Origin: an uncultured Bacteroidales bacterium
GTDB taxonomy: Bacteria > Bacteroidota > Bacteroidia > Bacteroidales > Muribaculaceae
Direction: 5' to 3'
NCBI GenBank assembly: GCA_958418815.1
Contig: CATZGB010000068.1
Span: 1-8,565, forward strand
DNA length: 8,565 nucleotides
The position numbers were made by a program, and so were the translations under genes. Shown one piece after another: positions 6,696 through 8,565 of this stretch (positions are counted from its first letter, which is position 1; every line of letters starts with the position of its first letter). A model generated the notes under the pieces. It worked only from the letters and a program-made list of their open reading frames with translations. It made no database searches and had not been told where the DNA came from.

Positions 6696-8476
6696 AGAAT
6701 ATCCGAAATTTCTGCATCATCGCCCATATCGACCACGGCAAAAGCACCCTGGCCGACCGCCTTCTCGAATACACCAAGACCATCGACTCAAAAGACCTGC
6801 AGGCGCAGGTGCTCGACGACATGGACCTCGAGCGCGAGCGTGGCATCACAATCAAAAGCCACGCCATACAGATGAACTATCATCTTGACGGCCAGGAATA
6901 CACCCTCAACCTCATCGACACCCCCGGGCATGTCGACTTCTCATACGAGGTGTCGCGCTCGATAGCCGCCTGCGAGGGCGCGCTGCTAATTGTCGACGCG
7001 ACCCAGGGTATACAGGCCCAGACCATATCCAACCTCTACATGGCCATCGATTCCGACCTTGAAATCATCCCGGTAATCAACAAAGTTGACCTTGAGAGCG
7101 CAAATCCCGACGAGGTGGAAGACCAGATTGTAGACCTGCTCGGATGCAAACGTGAGGAGATAATACGGGCCAGCGGAAAAACCGGCATCGGCGTGGAGGA
7201 TATCCTGCGGGCCATCGTGGAGCGCGTCCCCGCCCCGAAAGGTGACCCCGAAGCCCCGTTGCAGGCCCTGATTTTCGACTCTGTGTTCAACCCGTTCCGC
7301 GGAATCATCGCTTACTTCAAGATTGAGAACGGCACAATCCGGAAGGATGACTTCGTGAAATTCGTCGCCACCGGCAAGGAGTACCACGCCGACGAAATCG
7401 GAGTGCTGAAAATGGATCTCTCGCCCCGCAAAGAGCTGTCGGCAGGCAATGTGGGATACATCATATCCGGCATCAAGACCTCCAAGGAGGTGAAAGTAGG
7501 CGACACCATCACCCATGTCAACCGTCCGGCCGAGGCCATCGCCGGATTCGAGGAAGTGAAGCCGATGGTGTTCGCCGGAGTCTACCCCATCGAGGCGGAA
7601 GACTTCGAGAACCTGCGCAGCTCCCTTGAGAAACTGCAGCTCAACGACGCGTCGCTGACATTCCAGCCTGAATCGTCGATGGCTCTCGGATTCGGATTCA
7701 GGTGTGGATTCCTCGGACTGCTCCATATGGAAATCATCCAGGAGCGCCTCAGCCGCGAATTCAACATGGAAGTCATCACCACAGTGCCCAACGTGTCATA
7801 CAAGGTGTTTGACAAGAAAGGCAACGAGAGCGAGGTGCATAATCCCTCCGGGCTGCCTGAAATCACCCTCATCGACCATATCGAGGAACCTTACATACGC
7901 TCCTCAATCATCACCACCACAGACTTCATTGGCCCGATCATGACCCTCTGCCTCGGCAAACGCGGCGAGCTTGTCAAACAGGAATTCATATCAGGCAACC
8001 GAGTTGAACTGATTTTCGACATACCTCTGGGCGAGATTGTCATCGACTTCTACGACAAACTGAAGTCTATCTCAAAAGGCTACGCCTCATTCGACTATCA
8101 CCTGCATGACTTCCGCAACTCCCGCCTCGTCAAGCTCGACGTGCTGCTCAACGGCGAACCGGTCGACGCGCTGTCGACGCTCACCCATGCCGACAACGCA
8201 GTGCAGTTCGGACGCCGGATGTGTGAGAAGCTCAAGGAACTGATACCCCGCCACCAGTTTGACATCGCAATCCAGGCTGCCATCGGCGCTAAAATCATCG
8301 CCAGGGAGACCATCAAGGCTGTCCGCAAGGATGTGACCGCCAAATGTTACGGAGGTGACGTCTCGCGAAAGCGCAAACTGCTTGAGAAGCAGAAGGCCGG
8401 CAAGAAGCGCATGAAACAGATCGGGTCGGTGCAGGTGCCGCAGAAAGCATTCCTGGCCGTGCTGAAACTTGACTGA
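6692..8476 (+). CDS. lepA: Elongation factor 4 (LepA), translational GTPase
   Basis: This 594-residue ribosome-associated GTPase has been linked to back-translocation of tRNAs and to ribosome assembly or initiation; its length matches the family (599 in E. coli). The GTPase motifs are all visible: G1 A11-H-I-D-H-G-K-S-T19, the switch I segment RERGITIK near 48-55, G3 D76-T-P-G-H80 with the catalytic His80, G4 N130-K-V-D133 and G5 S161-G-K163. The LepA-specific C-terminal tail is intact from Y553 (YGGDVSRKRKLLEKQK) to the terminal KLD. The N-terminus MKNIRNFCIIAHIDHGKST aligns directly with known LepA proteins, so the ATG at 6692 is secure. That ATG overlaps the TGA of the upstream reductase gene (ATGA, 6692-6695), indicating translational coupling. 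No separate promoter or Shine-Dalgarno is evident. A hairpin terminator follows the stop within about 40 nt. Confidence 0.98.
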   Translation: MKNIRNFCIIAHIDHGKSTLADRLLEYTKTIDSKDLQAQVLDDMDLERERGITIKSHAIQMNYHLDGQEYTLNLIDTPGHVDFSYEVSRSIAACEGALLIVDATQGIQAQTISNLYMAIDSDLEIIPVINKVDLESANPDEVEDQIVDLLGCKREEIIRASGKTGIGVEDILRAIVERVPAPKGDPEAPLQALIFDSVFNPFRGIIAYFKIENGTIRKDDFVKFVATGKEYHADEIGVLKMDLSPRKELSAGNVGYIISGIKTSKEVKVGDTITHVNRPAEAIAGFEEVKPMVFAGVYPIEAEDFENLRSSLEKLQLNDASLTFQPESSMALGFGFRCGFLGLLHMEIIQERLSREFNMEVITTVPNVSYKVFDKKGNESEVHNPSGLPEITLIDHIEEPYIRSSIITTTDFIGPIMTLCLGKRGELVKQEFISGNRVELIFDIPLGEIVIDFYDKLKSISKGYASFDYHLHDFRNSRLVKLDVLLNGEPVDALSTLTHADNAVQFGRRMCEKLKELIPRHQFDIAIQAAIGAKIIARETIKAVRKDVTAKCYGGDVSRKRKLLEKQKAGKKRMKQIGSVQVPQKAFLAVLKLD

Positions 8477-8514
8477 GCGCCATCCCCTCCGCCCATCGGC
8501 GACCAGAATAAATC

Positions 8515-8565
8515 GAGTAGGAGGTAAACACTAATTGCAGGTGTTTATCTCCTACTTTCGTGTTT
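8515..8565 (+). terminator. Hairpin terminator after lepA
   Basis: GTAGGAGGTAAACAC (8517-8531) pairs with GTGTTTATCTCCTAC (8541-8555) as a 15-bp stem with one G-U wobble and a 9-nt loop; an A-T and a G-T pair extend it to 8515-8557. The tail TTTCGTGTTT to the window end is T-rich but not a pure run. On the minus strand the stem is followed by TCGATTTATTC, also moderately T-rich, so it may work in both directions. The 8477-8514 stretch before it shows nothing recognisable. Confidence 0.75.

Noticed and set aside
6986..7726. A 246-codon open frame on the minus strand inside lepA, and a similar 229-codon one at 5898-6587 inside the reductase gene
   Set aside because: Both are antisense to genes with strong family matches across the same region. 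No promoter or domain supports them; long antisense frames are expected at this base composition.

Overview
The window looks like chromosomal DNA from a GC-rich member of the Bacteroidales. The evidence is a DUF5686-type outer-membrane protein, start codons without Shine-Dalgarno sequences, promoter boxes matching the Bacteroidota -7 consensus TAnnTTTG, and a Bacteroidota-like LepA. Muribaculaceae or another GC-rich gut family is plausible, but the sequence alone does not settle it. There are no mobile elements, CRISPR arrays, tRNA or rRNA genes, and no stretch over 300 bases without a gene.

Layout. At the left edge is a rho-independent terminator closing a + strand unit that lies outside the window, followed by three tandem copies of a 14-15 nt unit. 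One large minus-strand gene (142-2721) encodes an exported beta-barrel protein with an N-terminal carboxypeptidase-regulatory-like domain and a DUF5686 region. It diverges from a + strand gene for a small CYTH/triphosphate-tunnel protein (2806-3249). The 84 bp between them hold a 16-bp perfect palindrome made of two head-on -7 boxes, each with a CTTG exactly 20 nt upstream, so the two genes appear to share a symmetric divergent promoter.

From about 3339 a second + strand unit begins with its own consensus -7 box. It carries (i) a 496-residue membrane polyferredoxin that reads as NapH fused to NapG, with a twin-arginine motif at the junction; (ii) a 602-residue aldo/keto reductase with a twin-arginine lipoprotein signal, two ferredoxin-type clusters and a C-terminal DUF1893 domain; and (iii) lepA (elongation factor 4), whose start codon overlaps the previous stop as ATGA. 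A long hairpin after lepA is the likely end of the unit.

How the genes may work together (inference). The polyferredoxin is well suited to take electrons from the quinone pool and pass them across or along the inner membrane, and the next gene's product has the Fe-S domain to receive them. Both carry RR motifs, suggesting Tat-dependent export of folded Fe-S domains and a cell-envelope reductase of unknown substrate. The two multi-domain fusions, their pairing, and the translational coupling to a translation factor are the most unusual content here.
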